This document shows positions 8,012 through 18,537 of a stretch of 64,000 nt of DNA, piece after piece. The translations under genes and the position numbers were made by a program. The stretch covers positions 1,729,137-1,793,136 of the forward strand of contig CP051238.1 in the NCBI GenBank assembly GCA_017794925.1, written 5' to 3'. Position 1 is the stretch's first letter; the number at the start of each line of letters is the position of its first letter. The DNA comes from Aestuariibacter sp. (GTDB lineage: Bacteria; Pseudomonadota; Gammaproteobacteria; Enterobacterales; Alteromonadaceae). Under the pieces are notes generated by a model. It did no database searches. It saw only the letters and a program-made list of their open reading frames with translations, and had not been told where the DNA came from.

Positions 8012-9493
8012 TTATTGGGGTTTGCCTGGCATAATGCCCAGGTCATCCCATAATTCGTCTACCCGACGTTTAACAGCGTCATCCATAACGATAGGGACGC
8101 CCCATTCCCGGTCTGTTTCACCAGGCATTTTATTGGTCGCATCCATACCCATTTTGGAGCCCAGACCGGAAACCGGCGACGCAAAATCCAGATAATCAAT
8201 GGGGGTGTTTTCAATCATCACTGTATCACGGGCAGGGTCCATTCGGGTAGTGATTGCCCAAATAACGTCCTGCCAGTCGCGGGCATTGACGTCGTCATCA
8301 CATACCACAACGAACTTGGTGTACATGAACTGACGCAGGAACGACCAGACACCCATCATGACTCGCTTGGCGTGACCAGGGTACTGTTTCTTCATGGTGA
8401 CCACCGCCATGCGGTATGAGCAGCCTTCCGGCGGTAAATAGAAATCCACGATTTCCGGGAATTGTTTTTGCAAAATCGGCACGAACACTTCGTTCAGTGC
8501 CACACCCAGAATGGCCGGTTCATCCGGCGGACGTCCGGTGTAGGTAGAGTGGTAAATCGGGTTGTCGCGATGGGTAATATGCGTCACCGTAAAGACCGGG
8601 AACTCATCGACCTCGTTGTAATAACCGGTGTGATCACCGTAGGGGCCTTCCGGTGCAGTTTCGTTCGGGTCGATATAGCCTTCTAACACATATTCTGCAG
8701 AAGCCGGTACCTGCAGGTCGTTACTGATGGATTTCACGACTTCGGTTTTGTCACCGCGTAGCAAGCCAGCAAACGCATATTCAGACAAAGTATCCGGCAC
8801 AGGCGTTACAGCGCCTAAAATGGTCGCAGGGTCGGCCCCTAAAGCCACAGAGACCGGGTAGGGTTTACCAGGGTATGTCTGACACCACTCGCGGAAATCC
8901 AGTGCGCCGCCGCGATGCGACAACCAGCGCATGATCAGTTTGTTTTTGCCCAGCACCTGCTGGCGGTAAATGCCCAGGTTCTGGCGTTTTTTATGTGGCC
9001 CGCGGGTCACTGTCAGGCCCCAGGTAATAAGGGGGGCTACGTCGCCCGGCCAGCAGTGCTGCACGGGTAACTTGGTCAGGTCAACATCGTCACCAGTGAC
9101 AACATTGGCCTGGCAAGGCGCTTTGCGCACTTCTTTGGCAGGCATGTTCAATACTTGTTTGAATACCGGAAGCTTTTCCCACAGGTCTTTCAGTCCTTTC
9201 GGTGGCTCGGGTTCTTTTAAGTATGCCAGTAGTTTACCCACTTCTCGAAGCGCTGATACTGAGCTTTGACCCATGCCCAGCGCCACGCGCTCAGGGGTGC
9301 CGAACAGATTCATCAGAACCGGGGTATCAAACCCTTTAGGGTTTTCAAAAAGGAGTGCGGGACCGCCTGCACGTAATGTACGGTCGGCAATTTCGGTCAT
9401 TTCTAACTTGGTGTCGATAGGTTGGGATATGCGAACCAGATCGCCATTGGCTTCCAGTTGCTTGATAAAATCCCGAAGATCTTTGTATTTCAT
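8012..9493 (-). CDS. ubiD: 3-octaprenyl-4-hydroxybenzoate decarboxylase
   Basis: 493 residues against 497 in E. coli. ATG 9493 ([14 protein letters not shown]) is the conserved UbiD start; the frame is open 40 codons upstream, but that part is hydrophobic and not UbiD-like. Conserved stretches include [30 protein letters not shown] and the metal/prFMN-site region. It decarboxylates the polyprenyl-hydroxybenzoate intermediate of ubiquinone biosynthesis using prenylated FMN. First gene of the leftward run with fre; divergent from the TIGR02647 gene. Confidence 0.95.
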   Translation of the reverse strand: MKYKDLRDFIKQLEANGDLVRISQPIDTKLEMTEIADRTLRAGGPALLFENPKGFDTPVLMNLFGTPERVALGMGQSSVSALREVGKLLAYLKEPEPPKGLKDLWEKLPVFKQVLNMPAKEVRKAPCQANVVTGDDVDLTKLPVQHCWPGDVAPLITWGLTVTRGPHKKRQNLGIYRQQVLGKNKLIMRWLSHRGGALDFREWCQTYPGKPYPVSVALGADPATILGAVTPVPDTLSEYAFAGLLRGDKTEVVKSISNDLQVPASAEYVLEGYIDPNETAPEGPYGDHTGYYNEVDEFPVFTVTHITHRDNPIYHSTYTGRPPDEPAILGVALNEVFVPILQKQFPEIVDFYLPPEGCSYRMAVVTMKKQYPGHAKRVMMGVWSFLRQFMYTKFVVVCDDDVNARDWQDVIWAITTRMDPARDTVMIENTPIDYLDFASPVSGLGSKMGMDATNKMPGETDREWGVPIVMDDAVKRRVDELWDDLGIMPGKPQ

Positions 9494-9666
9494 TATGAAC
9501 AAACTCAGACTACTGTGGCTCAGGCAGTATACCATCAAAGCGACCAAGCCGATCACATTGATGCATAACAAAAAACTCGCGATAGCCAGAACAGGATCTA
9601 CAATTGATGACATGGCCGGTTAATCGGCGCATACTGGCTACAAATAATAAATTGCCTGGAGACACT

Positions 9667-9909
9667 ATGGCCTTTACCCACGATGTAATAGAAGAGCTGA
9701 ATTTATTGTTAAAGTTTCCCGCTGAAAGTCTGATGCAGGGACTCAAGATCCACCACGATGCCAGTCAGGCAATCGTAGAAGCCGCTTCCAGACTCTATAC
9801 CAAGGGGTTAATAACCCAGGTTGATGGCGGTTACCTTACCGACCTTGGTGTTGATGTTGTGGAGCACACAAGGCGTATCAACAGTGCTATGAGCATTAAA
9901 TTTAATTAG
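9667..9909 (+). CDS. TIGR02647 family conserved protein
   Basis: 80 residues matching a small gammaproteobacterial family: MAFTHDVIEELNLLLKF at the start, GLKIHHDAS, RLYTKGLIT and DGGYLTDLG toward the end. ATG 9667 follows GGAG at six bases; the frame is open 21 codons upstream but that part does not look like the family. A winged-helix-like DNA-binding role has been suggested for the family but is not demonstrated. It sits between ubiD (divergent) and motX (59 bp downstream, same strand). Confidence 0.82.
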   Translation: MAFTHDVIEELNLLLKFPAESLMQGLKIHHDASQAIVEAASRLYTKGLITQVDGGYLTDLGVDVVEHTRRINSAMSIKFN

Positions 9910-9968
9910 GTTTTTTTTCCGGCGGCCGATAACCTTTGCATAGATATTGGCCGTTAGCAGGATTTGTT

Positions 9969-10601
9969 ATGCATACCTTCGTTCGTACCTCCATGTTCGC
10001 ATTTGTTTGCACACTGTTACCAGTGACCGCGGCCAGCGCTCAGGAAGTGAAAGCGGTGCAACTGTACACCCAGGACGAACTAATAAACCTGATAAATAAA
10101 AACGAACACCTCGACCGCGTAGTACTCGACCGCTGCCAGTTAAATCAGGATATCGAAGCCCGTGCTGAGGTATTGAAAGTCCCGGCATATCAGTTTTTAT
10201 GGGGCGATATGCTGGCCTGGGGGGTATGCGTAGAAGCGGACCCGGTGCGCGGTATCGATTTTATGCGACAGGCGGCAAATCAAGGACTACCGGCTGCGTT
10301 GGAACAGCTCGGGCGTTACTACAGTAAAGGCACACTGGTACAGCAAGACAGAAAACGTGCGGTGATGTTTTTACGGGAAGCCGCGGCGTTAGGCAATTTG
10401 CAGGCACAGATGCAGTTAGCAGAACTGTTTATTGATGGCTATGGCAGCCCTTACGACTATCAGGACGCTTATCACTGGTTATACAACGCGATTACCGATG
10501 ACAAACCCACCCACAAGCAGATAGCGGTGTACCTGGCTGAGCTGGAAAAGTTAATGCATCCACGAGCTGTTCGAGATGCTCGTAAGCCATTGGATAGTTG
10601 A
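9969..10601 (+). CDS. motX: MotX, sodium-driven polar flagellar motor T-ring protein
   Basis: 210 residues, near the 211 of Vibrio MotX. ATG 9969 follows AGGA at seven bases and opens a signal peptide ending near ASAQ. Strong MotX signatures are FLWGDMLAWGVCVE, QGLPAALEQLGRYYS, GTLVQQD and GSPYDYQDAYHWLYN. The middle has Sel1-like repeats. MotX is periplasmic; with MotY it forms the T-ring and is needed to place PomA/PomB stators around the polar motor. Its presence shows sodium-driven polar motility. motY and the stator genes are not in this window, which is usual because motX is commonly unlinked. Confidence 0.93.
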   Translation: MHTFVRTSMFAFVCTLLPVTAASAQEVKAVQLYTQDELINLINKNEHLDRVVLDRCQLNQDIEARAEVLKVPAYQFLWGDMLAWGVCVEADPVRGIDFMRQAANQGLPAALEQLGRYYSKGTLVQQDRKRAVMFLREAAALGNLQAQMQLAELFIDGYGSPYDYQDAYHWLYNAITDDKPTHKQIAVYLAELEKLMHPRAVRDARKPLDS

Positions 10602-10698
10602 AGGAATAATATGTGAAGAGCGATGGGGCGTTCTCTTATCATTTGCACCTCATAAACATGACGTCATTTCCTTTTACCCAGTCACTCCAATAGAGCCC

Positions 10699-10756
10699 GT
10701 CATCCCCGTTTCACCCGTCATCCACTTTTTTCTTAGTCATCCCCGCGAAAGCGGGG
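10699..10756. repeat. GTCATCC repeats ending in a CCCCGC-GAAA-GCGGGG hairpin
   Basis: GTCATCC occurs at 10699-10705, 10717-10723 and 10736-10742 (spacing 18 and 19 bp). The last runs into a perfect 6-bp GC stem CCCCGC (10741-10746) / GCGGGG (10751-10756) closed by a GAAA tetraloop. This matches the dispersed GTCATCCCCGCGAAAGCGGGGA element common in proteobacterial intergenic DNA; the first two copies look like decayed units. There is no T-run after it, so it is not a classic terminator. Confidence 0.75.
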
Positions 10757-10780
10757 AGCTCAAAGCTATCTACAGAAACG

Positions 10781-12469
10781 CTACCCCACAAACTGCTCAC
10801 GGTGTTTGGTTAGTACGGTATATTGGGTATTTTTGATATTGCTAACGTAATGCCAGGCGGTGTTGACCTGACCTAAAGTAAATTCAACGCTCATATACCC
10901 GCGCTGATGTAAGTTGCAGTATTTGACGTCCTCAATCAGCAGTGGCAGCGCTCTGGCAAGGTCTTCGGCTTGCTCATCTGTCAAACCCAGGTAGTCTTCA
11001 AAGCCCGGAGACGACACGCCGGGCGTGCCATATTCTACCGCGACGGTATTACCCGATTTGTCGGTTAACGTGTTCGCCCAGCCATTGTGGGTATCACCCG
11101 CCAACACAACCAACGATTTCCCATTTTTACTGAACATATTCAGCACCTTTTCACGCTCGGCCGCATAGCCGTCCCACGCGTCCAGATTGTAGGGTATCTT
11201 CATCTGTAATCGTTGTTGCTCGGCGGCTGTTAACGCATGACCCGCAAGCTGTTTCTGTTTCAGTTCTACTAATCCGGCAATAACGCCGGGAACGGCACTG
11301 CGGTCCGAAGTCGCAATGATCTCTGCAGGGTAATGCATTTTGCCCATCAGGATTTGCTGGCCTAATACATGCCAGCGGTTATTACTGGAAGAGGCTTTGT
11401 TTTTTAACCAGTTTAATTGCTCAGTGCCTAGCAAAGTGCGATTGGGATCGCTCACATCGCGTTGGAACGTGTTGAAATCAAAACCACCATTTGCTTGTTT
11501 GTAATCGCCAAGTGACAGCTGTTTCTCCCTGCCGATAATACGGGTGTCGAGCATGTACAGACTTACCAGGTTACCAAACTCGAAATAGCGGTAAATCTGC
11601 GGGCTCTCATCACCCATTGGGGGGCGAATAGGCAACCATTCATAGTAAGCCTGAATCGCTGCTGTGCGGCGACCAAAGAAATCGCCTTCGCCCTCGTTGT
11701 GATTTTGAGCACCCGACATGTAAGTATCGTTTGCCACTTCATGGTCATCCCACACCGCAATAAATGGCTTGCGTTGATGTAAAAGCTGTAAGCCTTTGTC
11801 GCCGCGATATTGTGCGTAGCGGGTGCGATAATCATTGAGATTGAGTAACTCTCCTTCGTTGCCCGGAACAAAACTGCGCCCTATGGCATCTGCATTCGCG
11901 GTGGCATAGCCGCCTTGGGGATACTCATAAATATAATCGCCTAGGTGGAGGACGACGTCGATGCTCTCGTCTTTTGCCGCTGCATCATAGGCATTAAAGT
12001 AGCCAGCCGGAAAGTTGGCACAGGAAAACACTCCAAACTTAACGCGATCCACAACACCGCTATTTAAAGTCAGAGTTTGTCCAGTGGGCGAGCGGGTCTC
12101 ACTGGTATAAAACCGGTAGTAGTAACGTTGACCCGCTGGTAAGTCGCGCACATCCACTTTCACTGTAAAGTCGCGGCTACGTTCTGTTTTTACAACGCCG
12201 CTGCGGATGGGCTTGGCAAAGTCAGCAGAGGTTGCCAGTTGCCAGCGCACATAACCACTGCTGTTATTGTCTTCAGGGACCGCCCGGGTCCACAGAATAA
12301 TTGAATTCGTGGTGGGATCGCCACTCGCTACCCCGTGGGTAAATGTCGCGGCAGGGACGTAATCATCACCATCTGGCGCAAAAGGCGACGCGCAGCCTGA
12401 TAACTGTGTGGAAATAGCAATGCCACCACCAAATAAAGAAGAAAGCTTAATAAATTGTCGTCTGTCCAT
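10781..12469 (-). CDS. phoD: PhoD-family alkaline phosphatase, Tat-exported
   Basis: 562 residues. The N-terminus carries a twin-arginine motif (DRRQFIKLSS, residues 2-11) followed by a hydrophobic stretch and LSGCAS, so it is exported folded by Tat, possibly as a lipoprotein. PhoD landmarks are the N-terminal domain with FTHGVASGDP and ILWTR, then the metal-site motifs HLGDYIYEY, WDDHEVANDTY and VLAGDTHNGW. The enzyme is a calcium/iron phosphomono/diesterase releasing phosphate from organic phosphates. I looked for a Pho box before the gene and saw no convincing one. Stand-alone gene, divergent from the glyoxalase-fold gene. Confidence 0.92.
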   Translation of the reverse strand: MDRRQFIKLSSLFGGGIAISTQLSGCASPFAPDGDDYVPAATFTHGVASGDPTTNSIILWTRAVPEDNNSSGYVRWQLATSADFAKPIRSGVVKTERSRDFTVKVDVRDLPAGQRYYYRFYTSETRSPTGQTLTLNSGVVDRVKFGVFSCANFPAGYFNAYDAAAKDESIDVVLHLGDYIYEYPQGGYATANADAIGRSFVPGNEGELLNLNDYRTRYAQYRGDKGLQLLHQRKPFIAVWDDHEVANDTYMSGAQNHNEGEGDFFGRRTAAIQAYYEWLPIRPPMGDESPQIYRYFEFGNLVSLYMLDTRIIGREKQLSLGDYKQANGGFDFNTFQRDVSDPNRTLLGTEQLNWLKNKASSSNNRWHVLGQQILMGKMHYPAEIIATSDRSAVPGVIAGLVELKQKQLAGHALTAAEQQRLQMKIPYNLDAWDGYAAEREKVLNMFSKNGKSLVVLAGDTHNGWANTLTDKSGNTVAVEYGTPGVSSPGFEDYLGLTDEQAEDLARALPLLIEDVKYCNLHQRGYMSVEFTLGQVNTAWHYVSNIKNTQYTVLTKHREQFVG

Positions 12470-12622
12470 AACATTACATCTGAGAAGGGCAAAAATTTAC
12501 TTTAACCAAGCTGACACGACTTGCCTACCTTGAATCGACAAATTTCGGTGAATGGTTGAAGTTATCGGTAAAGCGGAGGATAGTAGAAAAACATGAAGAA
12601 CCTGTTAAAAGGCGAGGCAACA

Positions 12623-12994
12623 ATGAAGCTGGGTGCATTTTCGGTCAGTCTTGCGGTGAAAGACATTCACGCGTCAAAGGCGTTTTACGAGAAGCTGGGA
12701 TTCTCTGTGTTTGGCGGTGATATTACGCAAAACTGGCTTATCATGAAAAATGGCGACCACATTATTGGCCTATTTCAGGGCATGTTTGAAGGCAATGTGC
12801 TTACGTTTAATCCTGGTTGGGATCAGAACGCACAAAACCTGGAAAGCTTCACCGATGTTCGGGAAATTGAAGCTCAGCTGGTCGCCCAGGGAATAGAACT
12901 AACCAAACCCACAGAACCGGGAGGAGAAGGGCCAGAAAGCATTGCACTGCTGGACCCCGACGGTAACGCAATCCTTATCGACCAACATCGTTAA
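12623..12994 (+). CDS. VOC-superfamily (glyoxalase/bleomycin resistance-like) protein
   Basis: 123 residues; ATG 12623 is preferred to an ATG 30 bases upstream because GAGG lies five bases before it and the domain starts there ([15 protein letters not shown]). Pattern of a single VOC half-fold: [19 protein letters not shown] at the start and a final [12 protein letters not shown] metal-ligand strand. Members include glyoxalases, dioxygenases and antibiotic-binding proteins; the substrate cannot be inferred. It is a lone gene between divergent phoD and the M16 protease gene. Confidence 0.85.
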   Translation: MKLGAFSVSLAVKDIHASKAFYEKLGFSVFGGDITQNWLIMKNGDHIIGLFQGMFEGNVLTFNPGWDQNAQNLESFTDVREIEAQLVAQGIELTKPTEPGGEGPESIALLDPDGNAILIDQHR

Positions 12995-13186
12995 ACTCAC
13001 GTTCTTATGGCGTTAGACACACTTTTTTACAATACTGTTTTTCAGGGCAGTAGCCAGTGACGTGAAGTTTGCTTAATGTTGCGACACCAAAATCATATAC
13101 GTCGGGCCGTTGCTCCGGTAAATCTGCGTCATTTAGCCGACTTACACGTATATGCTCATAAATAACAAATAAATAAGGCACCTAGA

Positions 13187-16066
13187 ATGAAGAAGCTTTT
13201 TGCTATGAGTGCAATTACACTGGCCATGTTGGCCGGATGTAGTACTGAAAAAGCGCAGCAAATCCCTACTCAGACAGAATCCGCCGTTCCGGCACCCGCA
13301 GTGATTATTTCTGCCAATGACGATCGTCAGTACGATACGTTTACCCTGCCCAATAAAGTAGAAGTGATGTTGGTATCCGACCCTGCGGCAGAAAAATCAG
13401 CAGCCGCATTGAGCGTAAGTGTTGGCTTACTGCATGACCCAATGTCACAGCAAGGTATGGCGCACTATCTGGAGCACATGTTGTTCCTCGGAACAGAGCG
13501 TTTTCCAGACACCAAAGGTTATACCGATTTCATGACCGCAAACGGTGGTCAGCATAACGCTTACACCTGGCTGGACATCACCAACTACATGTTCAAGGTC
13601 AATAACGAGGGCTACTCGGAAGCCCTGGACCGTTTTTCTGATTTCTTTAAAGCCCCCAAACTTTACCCTGAATATACCGAGAAAGAGAAGAACGCCGTAA
13701 ACGCTGAGTGGTCAATGCGCCGTGAAATGGATTTCTTTGGTCAGTTTAAACTGGCCAGAAGCCTGATGGGTGATCACCCGGCAAATCGTTTCTTAATTGG
13801 TAACCTGGAAACCCTGGGTGACAAAGAAGACAGCAAGCTGCACGCTGAAACCGTCAAGTTCTACGAGCAGTATTACTCTGCCAATATCATGAAAGTGGCC
13901 ATGATCAGCAATCGTCCGCTCAGTGAGATGAAAGCACTGGCGACTCAGTATTTTGGCGACGTTGAGAATAAGCAAATCGACGATCCGGAAGTGACACAAG
14001 CTCTGGACTTCGCCAAAGTCGGCGGCAAGCGCATTCACTATGTGCCAAATGAAGACGTAAAAGAGCTGAAAATTGATTTTACTATCACCAATAACAGTGA
14101 CCAGTATGCGTCTAAGCCGAATAAATACCTTACCTACCTGATTGGCTCAGAAATGCCGGGTACACCCGCTTATCAGCTAAAAGCCATGGGCCTTATTTCA
14201 AATCTGGTAGCCAGTGCCTCACCGGACATGTATGGCAACTACGGTACGTTCAGCATTGATATTGACTTAACCGATGCTGGCATGCAGAACCGCGAAGCGA
14301 TTGTTGCTGTAGTCATGCAGTACATTGATCTGATTCGCGAAAAAGGCGTCGATGAAAAGTACTTTAGTGAAATCAAAACCAGTTTGAACAACCAGTTCCG
14401 TTTCCTCGAAAAAGGCGATGAATTTGGTTACGTATCGAACCTGGCTGCGGCAATGCAGAATGTGCCGGCAAAATACGCGGTATCTTCACCTTTCTATTAC
14501 GAGGCGTTCGATGCGAAAGCCATCAATGATGTGCTTGCGCAATTAACGCCTGAGCATCTGCGAATTTGGTATATCAGCAAAGGTGAGCCATCAGACAGTC
14601 AGCTGCACTTCTACGACGGTAAATACAAGGTGGCAGACATCAGTCAGGAAGAAATGGACAGCTGGCAGCAAGCGCCGCAAATTCCATTGCAATTACCTGC
14701 GGTAAATAATCTGCTTCCAGAGAACTTTGAAATAAAAGCGGCTGGCAGCAAAGCTAAACCAGAGCTGGTGATTGACAAAGACGACATCAAGGTATGGCAT
14801 TACCCCAGTAAGGCCTTTGCCGATCAGCCTCGCGGTGAGCTGGAAATTTATATCAACAACGGCAAGGCCGAAACTGATATTAAAGCGAATGTACTGACCA
14901 CGCTTTGGAAAGATTTATATTCGTTACAGCAAAGTGCGTTAATGACCGAAGCCAGCATTGCGGGTATGAACCTGAAGGTGAATGATGGCAACGGTCTGAG
15001 AGTGACGCTGTCCGGTTTCACTGACAAGCAGCCGAAACTGTTAAAGCAGGCACTTGATGCGCTGGTGGTTGAGGTTAACGAGCAGAACTTTGCACAGGCT
15101 GTTGACCGTTTTGTTCGCGGTTTGCAAAACGAAGGCAAACAGTTCCCGTTTTATCAGGCTTTCGACGCTTATGGCCGTCTGATCCGCAAAGGTAACTTTA
15201 ATACCGACGCGTTAATTGCAACGGCGCAATCATTAACACCGTCAGACTTAACGGCGTTTATGCCAACCTTGTTAGGCGAGCATCAGTTACGCGTATTTGC
15301 CTTCGGAAACTACGATAGTAAAGACCTTGAGAATGCCGTTGTGCAAATTACTGCGGCATTACCTGAAGATCGCAAAACGGTCGCTTATGACTATCGTGAT
15401 TTCTGGCAGCCCCAGTCGGGTGAAAAGCTGCTGTGGCAACAGGATCTGGATGTCGCTGATGTCGCAATCGTTGATGTCGCGGTTCACCCTGAAGCGGGTT
15501 TTGAAGCGCAAGCCCAAGCGTCTGTGCTGCGAGGACACTTCAGAACAGCGGCATTCGATAAACTGCGTACTGAAGAACAACTTGCTTATGCTGTAGGTGG
15601 TGCTGCGGTGCAAATCGGTGATTACACCGGGTTTGCTATGTACATTCAAACGCCGGTTAAAGACATTGAAGCCATGCAAGCTCGCTTTGATACGTTTAAG
15701 CAAGAGTACCTTGAGCAGCTTAACAGCATGACTGAAGACACCTTCGCGCAGTTAAAAGCCAGTACACTGGTTACACTGAAAGAGCCTCCGAAGAACCTTC
15801 AGGATGAGGTGAACCCTATCATGGCGGATTGGTACAAGGAGAATTACGATTTTGACAGCAAACAAAAGCTTATTGCTGCGGTTGAAAACGTCACGCTGGA
15901 AGGATTAAAGGACTTCTATGCCAAAACGATGTTGAACGAAGACGCTGCCAGAGTGTCTGTTCAAATGCGCGGGTCGAAGTTTGCTGACAAGCCATTTGCC
16001 GGCCTGGAAGGCGCTAAACCGATTGCCGATTTGGCGACATTCCATAGCAACATGAAAACGCAATAG
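13187..16066 (+). CDS. M16 family zinc metalloprotease, pitrilysin-like lipoprotein
   Basis: 959 residues, the size of protease III. The N-terminus is a lipoprotein signal (MKKLFAMSAITLAMLAGCS, lipobox LAGC). The inverted zinc motif HYLEH gives His93, Glu96 and His97, with the distal ligand Glu174 in NAVNAEW; spacing equals that of pitrilysin shifted by five. Four M16 repeats are expected, with the active site in the first; the C-terminal half holds LRTEEQLAYAVGG, the conserved substrate-contact stretch. It degrades small peptides in the periplasm, tethered to membrane. It is followed by a strong terminator. Confidence 0.93.
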   Translation: MKKLFAMSAITLAMLAGCSTEKAQQIPTQTESAVPAPAVIISANDDRQYDTFTLPNKVEVMLVSDPAAEKSAAALSVSVGLLHDPMSQQGMAHYLEHMLFLGTERFPDTKGYTDFMTANGGQHNAYTWLDITNYMFKVNNEGYSEALDRFSDFFKAPKLYPEYTEKEKNAVNAEWSMRREMDFFGQFKLARSLMGDHPANRFLIGNLETLGDKEDSKLHAETVKFYEQYYSANIMKVAMISNRPLSEMKALATQYFGDVENKQIDDPEVTQALDFAKVGGKRIHYVPNEDVKELKIDFTITNNSDQYASKPNKYLTYLIGSEMPGTPAYQLKAMGLISNLVASASPDMYGNYGTFSIDIDLTDAGMQNREAIVAVVMQYIDLIREKGVDEKYFSEIKTSLNNQFRFLEKGDEFGYVSNLAAAMQNVPAKYAVSSPFYYEAFDAKAINDVLAQLTPEHLRIWYISKGEPSDSQLHFYDGKYKVADISQEEMDSWQQAPQIPLQLPAVNNLLPENFEIKAAGSKAKPELVIDKDDIKVWHYPSKAFADQPRGELEIYINNGKAETDIKANVLTTLWKDLYSLQQSALMTEASIAGMNLKVNDGNGLRVTLSGFTDKQPKLLKQALDALVVEVNEQNFAQAVDRFVRGLQNEGKQFPFYQAFDAYGRLIRKGNFNTDALIATAQSLTPSDLTAFMPTLLGEHQLRVFAFGNYDSKDLENAVVQITAALPEDRKTVAYDYRDFWQPQSGEKLLWQQDLDVADVAIVDVAVHPEAGFEAQAQASVLRGHFRTAAFDKLRTEEQLAYAVGGAAVQIGDYTGFAMYIQTPVKDIEAMQARFDTFKQEYLEQLNSMTEDTFAQLKASTLVTLKEPPKNLQDEVNPIMADWYKENYDFDSKQKLIAAVENVTLEGLKDFYAKTMLNEDAARVSVQMRGSKFADKPFAGLEGAKPIADLATFHSNMKTQ

Positions 16067-16102
16067 CGCACAGTTACTGCGTTTCATTGGACAAAACGAA
16101 CT

Positions 16103-16128
16103 GGCCCGCTGATTCAGCGGGCCTTTTT
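16103..16128 (+). terminator. Intrinsic terminator after the M16 protease gene
   Basis: Perfect 10-bp inverted repeat GGCCCGCTGA (16103-16112) / TCAGCGGGCC (16114-16123), followed by TTTTT. Confidence 0.85.
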
Positions 16129-16209
16129 ATTTGGTAAAAAATAAAAGGGCACACGCATTGAAGGCAAGCTGTTATACTGCAAACAGACTATAAGGAAGAT
16201 CCATATATT

Positions 16210-18537
16210 ATGAGTAAAGATCCGCATTTTGAGCGGGAAAAATCCAAATACGACAATCCAGTCGCCAGCCGTGAATATCTGCTGGAAACACTGAAAAAAT
16301 ACGGCAAGCCTATGTCCTTCATGGATATCTGCCACAGTGTGAATGCGCTGGATGAAGACAGTCGTATTGGTATCCAACGCCGTTTACGCGCCATGGAGCG
16401 CGAAGGGCAAATTCAATTTACCAAACAAAAACGTTATGCGGTGCTGCAACAAGAGCAGCTGTTTCGAGGACGTGTTATTGGCCATCGCGATGGTTACGGT
16501 TTTCTGCGACCAGAAGACAAATCCGGCGACTTGTTTATTAGCGCAGGGCAAATGCAAAACCTGCTGCACGACGATTTTGTTGAAGCCAGAGAAAGCGGTA
16601 CTGACCGAAGAGGAAAGCGCGAAGCCTTCATCAATCAGGTTATCGAACCGCGTAAAGAGCCCATCGTTGGCCGTTATTTTACCGAACAGGGTATGGGCGT
16701 TGTTATTCCTGACGACAGCCGTATTAATCACGAAATCATTATTCCGCCAGAGCATACCCACGGAGCACGTCAGGGGCATGTCGTCGTTGTTGAAATTACC
16801 CAACGTCCGCGCCGACGCGTAAATCCGGTTGGGCGCATTGTTGAAGTGCTGGGCGAGCATATGGCGCCGGGTATGGAAATTGAAATGGCCCTGCGCACCT
16901 TCGATATACCGCACCAATGGCCAAAAGGCGTTACCCGCCAAATAGAAGGCTTGGGTGATACGGTAGATGAAGAAGCAAAAGCCGGACGTATCGACTTACG
17001 CCAACTACCGCTGGTTACCATTGACGGTGAAGATGCGCGTGACTTCGACGACGCGGTATTTTGTGAGCCGTTGGATGACGGTGGCTGGCAGCTTTGGGTC
17101 GCCATTGCCGATGTCAGTCAGTACGTGCGAATGGGCACAGCTTTAGACACAGAAGCGCTGAACCGGGGTAACTCCGTATACTTCCCGGACCAGGTAGTCC
17201 CCATGCTGCCAGAGGTGCTGTCGAACGGGTTGTGTTCACTCAATCCGGAAGTCGACCGCTTGTGTATGGTGTGCGAAATGACCATCAGTCCGCAAGGGCA
17301 GCTCAAGCAATACCAGTTTTATGAAGCAGTGATGAATTCTCACGCGCGCTTTACCTACACCAAAGTCTGGCAAATTCTGCAGGGCGACAAAGAGCTCCAT
17401 CAGCGTTACGAAAGCTTTGTACCGCATTTGCGTAATCTGCATGATTTGTACCGCGCGCTGAAAAAAGCGCGTGGTTTGCGCGGTGCCATTGAGTTTGAAA
17501 CCCAGGAAAGTAAATTCGTGTTCAATGCGCAGCGCAAAATTGAAAATATTGTGCCTATTGAGCGCAATGATGCGCATAAGCTTATTGAAGAGTGCATGAT
17601 CATGGCCAACGTGAGTGCCGCTCAGTTTATTGAAGCAAATAAGGCGCATGCATTGTTCCGGGTGCACGACAAACCCGATGCAGACAGACTGGCAGCCTTT
17701 ACCGCTTACTTAGGTGAAATTGGCATTCCACATCGCATTACCGATGGCGCAGCACCTGCTGATTTTACCGATGTGGTGTCAAAAACACTGTACCGGCCGG
17801 ATCAGGAACTGATCCAGACCATGTTACTGCGGTCTATGAAGCAGGCCATTTATGACGGCGAGAATATCGGCCACTTCGGTTTGGCACTGGACGCCTATGC
17901 TCACTTTACTTCACCCATTCGCCGCTACCCTGACCTGGTGGTACATCGCACGATTAAAGCGATTCTGAAGAAAAAAGGGCAGACGGTGCACGGTGCCAAA
18001 GCCTACAGCGCAGAGGAAATTGAACAGCTGGGTGAACAGTGCTCAATGACTGAGCGCCGGGCTGATGATGCAACCCGGGATGTCGCGGACTGGCTGAAGT
18101 GTGAGTTTATGCAAGACCACGTTGGCGAAACCTTTGAAGGAGTAGTCAGCTCGGTAACCGGTTTTGGTATTTTTGTGCGGATCACTGAGTACCATATCGA
18201 TGGGCTTGTACACATTACCTCGCTGGATGACGACTACTATCGCTACGATGATGTAAAACAATGCTTAGCGGGTGATAGTGGAGCACGTCAATATCGTTTG
18301 GGTGATCAACTTCAGGTTAAGGTCGCTGCAGTAAATCTGGACGAACGGAAAATTGACCTGATACTCGACAACAAATGGTTAAAAGCGACGACAGGTAAAA
18401 AAGTCAAAGTAACCAATAAACGGACGCCTCGAAAGACAACCGACGCCAAAGGTAGTCGAGGTGCGCCTAAATCTGCGCCGCCACCCAAAAAGCGGGGCTC
18501 CAAGAAACCCAACAAGAATAAAGGTAAACGACGTTAA
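16210..18537 (+). CDS. rnr: Ribonuclease R
   Basis: 775-residue 3'-5' exoribonuclease that degrades structured RNA. Domains in order: N-terminal winged helix (about 20-85), two cold-shock/OB domains (~85-240), RNB catalytic domain (~260-590, with [19 protein letters not shown] acidic motif at [16 protein letters not shown] and [16 protein letters not shown]), S1 domain (~640-725) and a Lys/Arg-rich tail of about 45 residues ([16 protein letters not shown]). The basic tail is typical of RNase R rather than RNase II. Its stop overlaps the rlmB start by one base (TAATG), indicating an operon, as in many gammaproteobacteria. Confidence 0.96.
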   Translation: MSKDPHFEREKSKYDNPVASREYLLETLKKYGKPMSFMDICHSVNALDEDSRIGIQRRLRAMEREGQIQFTKQKRYAVLQQEQLFRGRVIGHRDGYGFLRPEDKSGDLFISAGQMQNLLHDDFVEARESGTDRRGKREAFINQVIEPRKEPIVGRYFTEQGMGVVIPDDSRINHEIIIPPEHTHGARQGHVVVVEITQRPRRRVNPVGRIVEVLGEHMAPGMEIEMALRTFDIPHQWPKGVTRQIEGLGDTVDEEAKAGRIDLRQLPLVTIDGEDARDFDDAVFCEPLDDGGWQLWVAIADVSQYVRMGTALDTEALNRGNSVYFPDQVVPMLPEVLSNGLCSLNPEVDRLCMVCEMTISPQGQLKQYQFYEAVMNSHARFTYTKVWQILQGDKELHQRYESFVPHLRNLHDLYRALKKARGLRGAIEFETQESKFVFNAQRKIENIVPIERNDAHKLIEECMIMANVSAAQFIEANKAHALFRVHDKPDADRLAAFTAYLGEIGIPHRITDGAAPADFTDVVSKTLYRPDQELIQTMLLRSMKQAIYDGENIGHFGLALDAYAHFTSPIRRYPDLVVHRTIKAILKKKGQTVHGAKAYSAEEIEQLGEQCSMTERRADDATRDVADWLKCEFMQDHVGETFEGVVSSVTGFGIFVRITEYHIDGLVHITSLDDDYYRYDDVKQCLAGDSGARQYRLGDQLQVKVAAVNLDERKIDLILDNKWLKATTGKKVKVTNKRTPRKTTDAKGSRGAPKSAPPPKKRGSKKPNKNKGKRR

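Noticed and set aside
12470..12622. Pho box for phoD
   Set aside because: Scattered TGTC words on the minus strand do not form two 7-bp half-sites at an 11-bp period.
16384..16941. 185-codon open frame opposite rnr
   Set aside because: It is an antisense shadow within a firmly identified RNase R gene, with no ribosome site.
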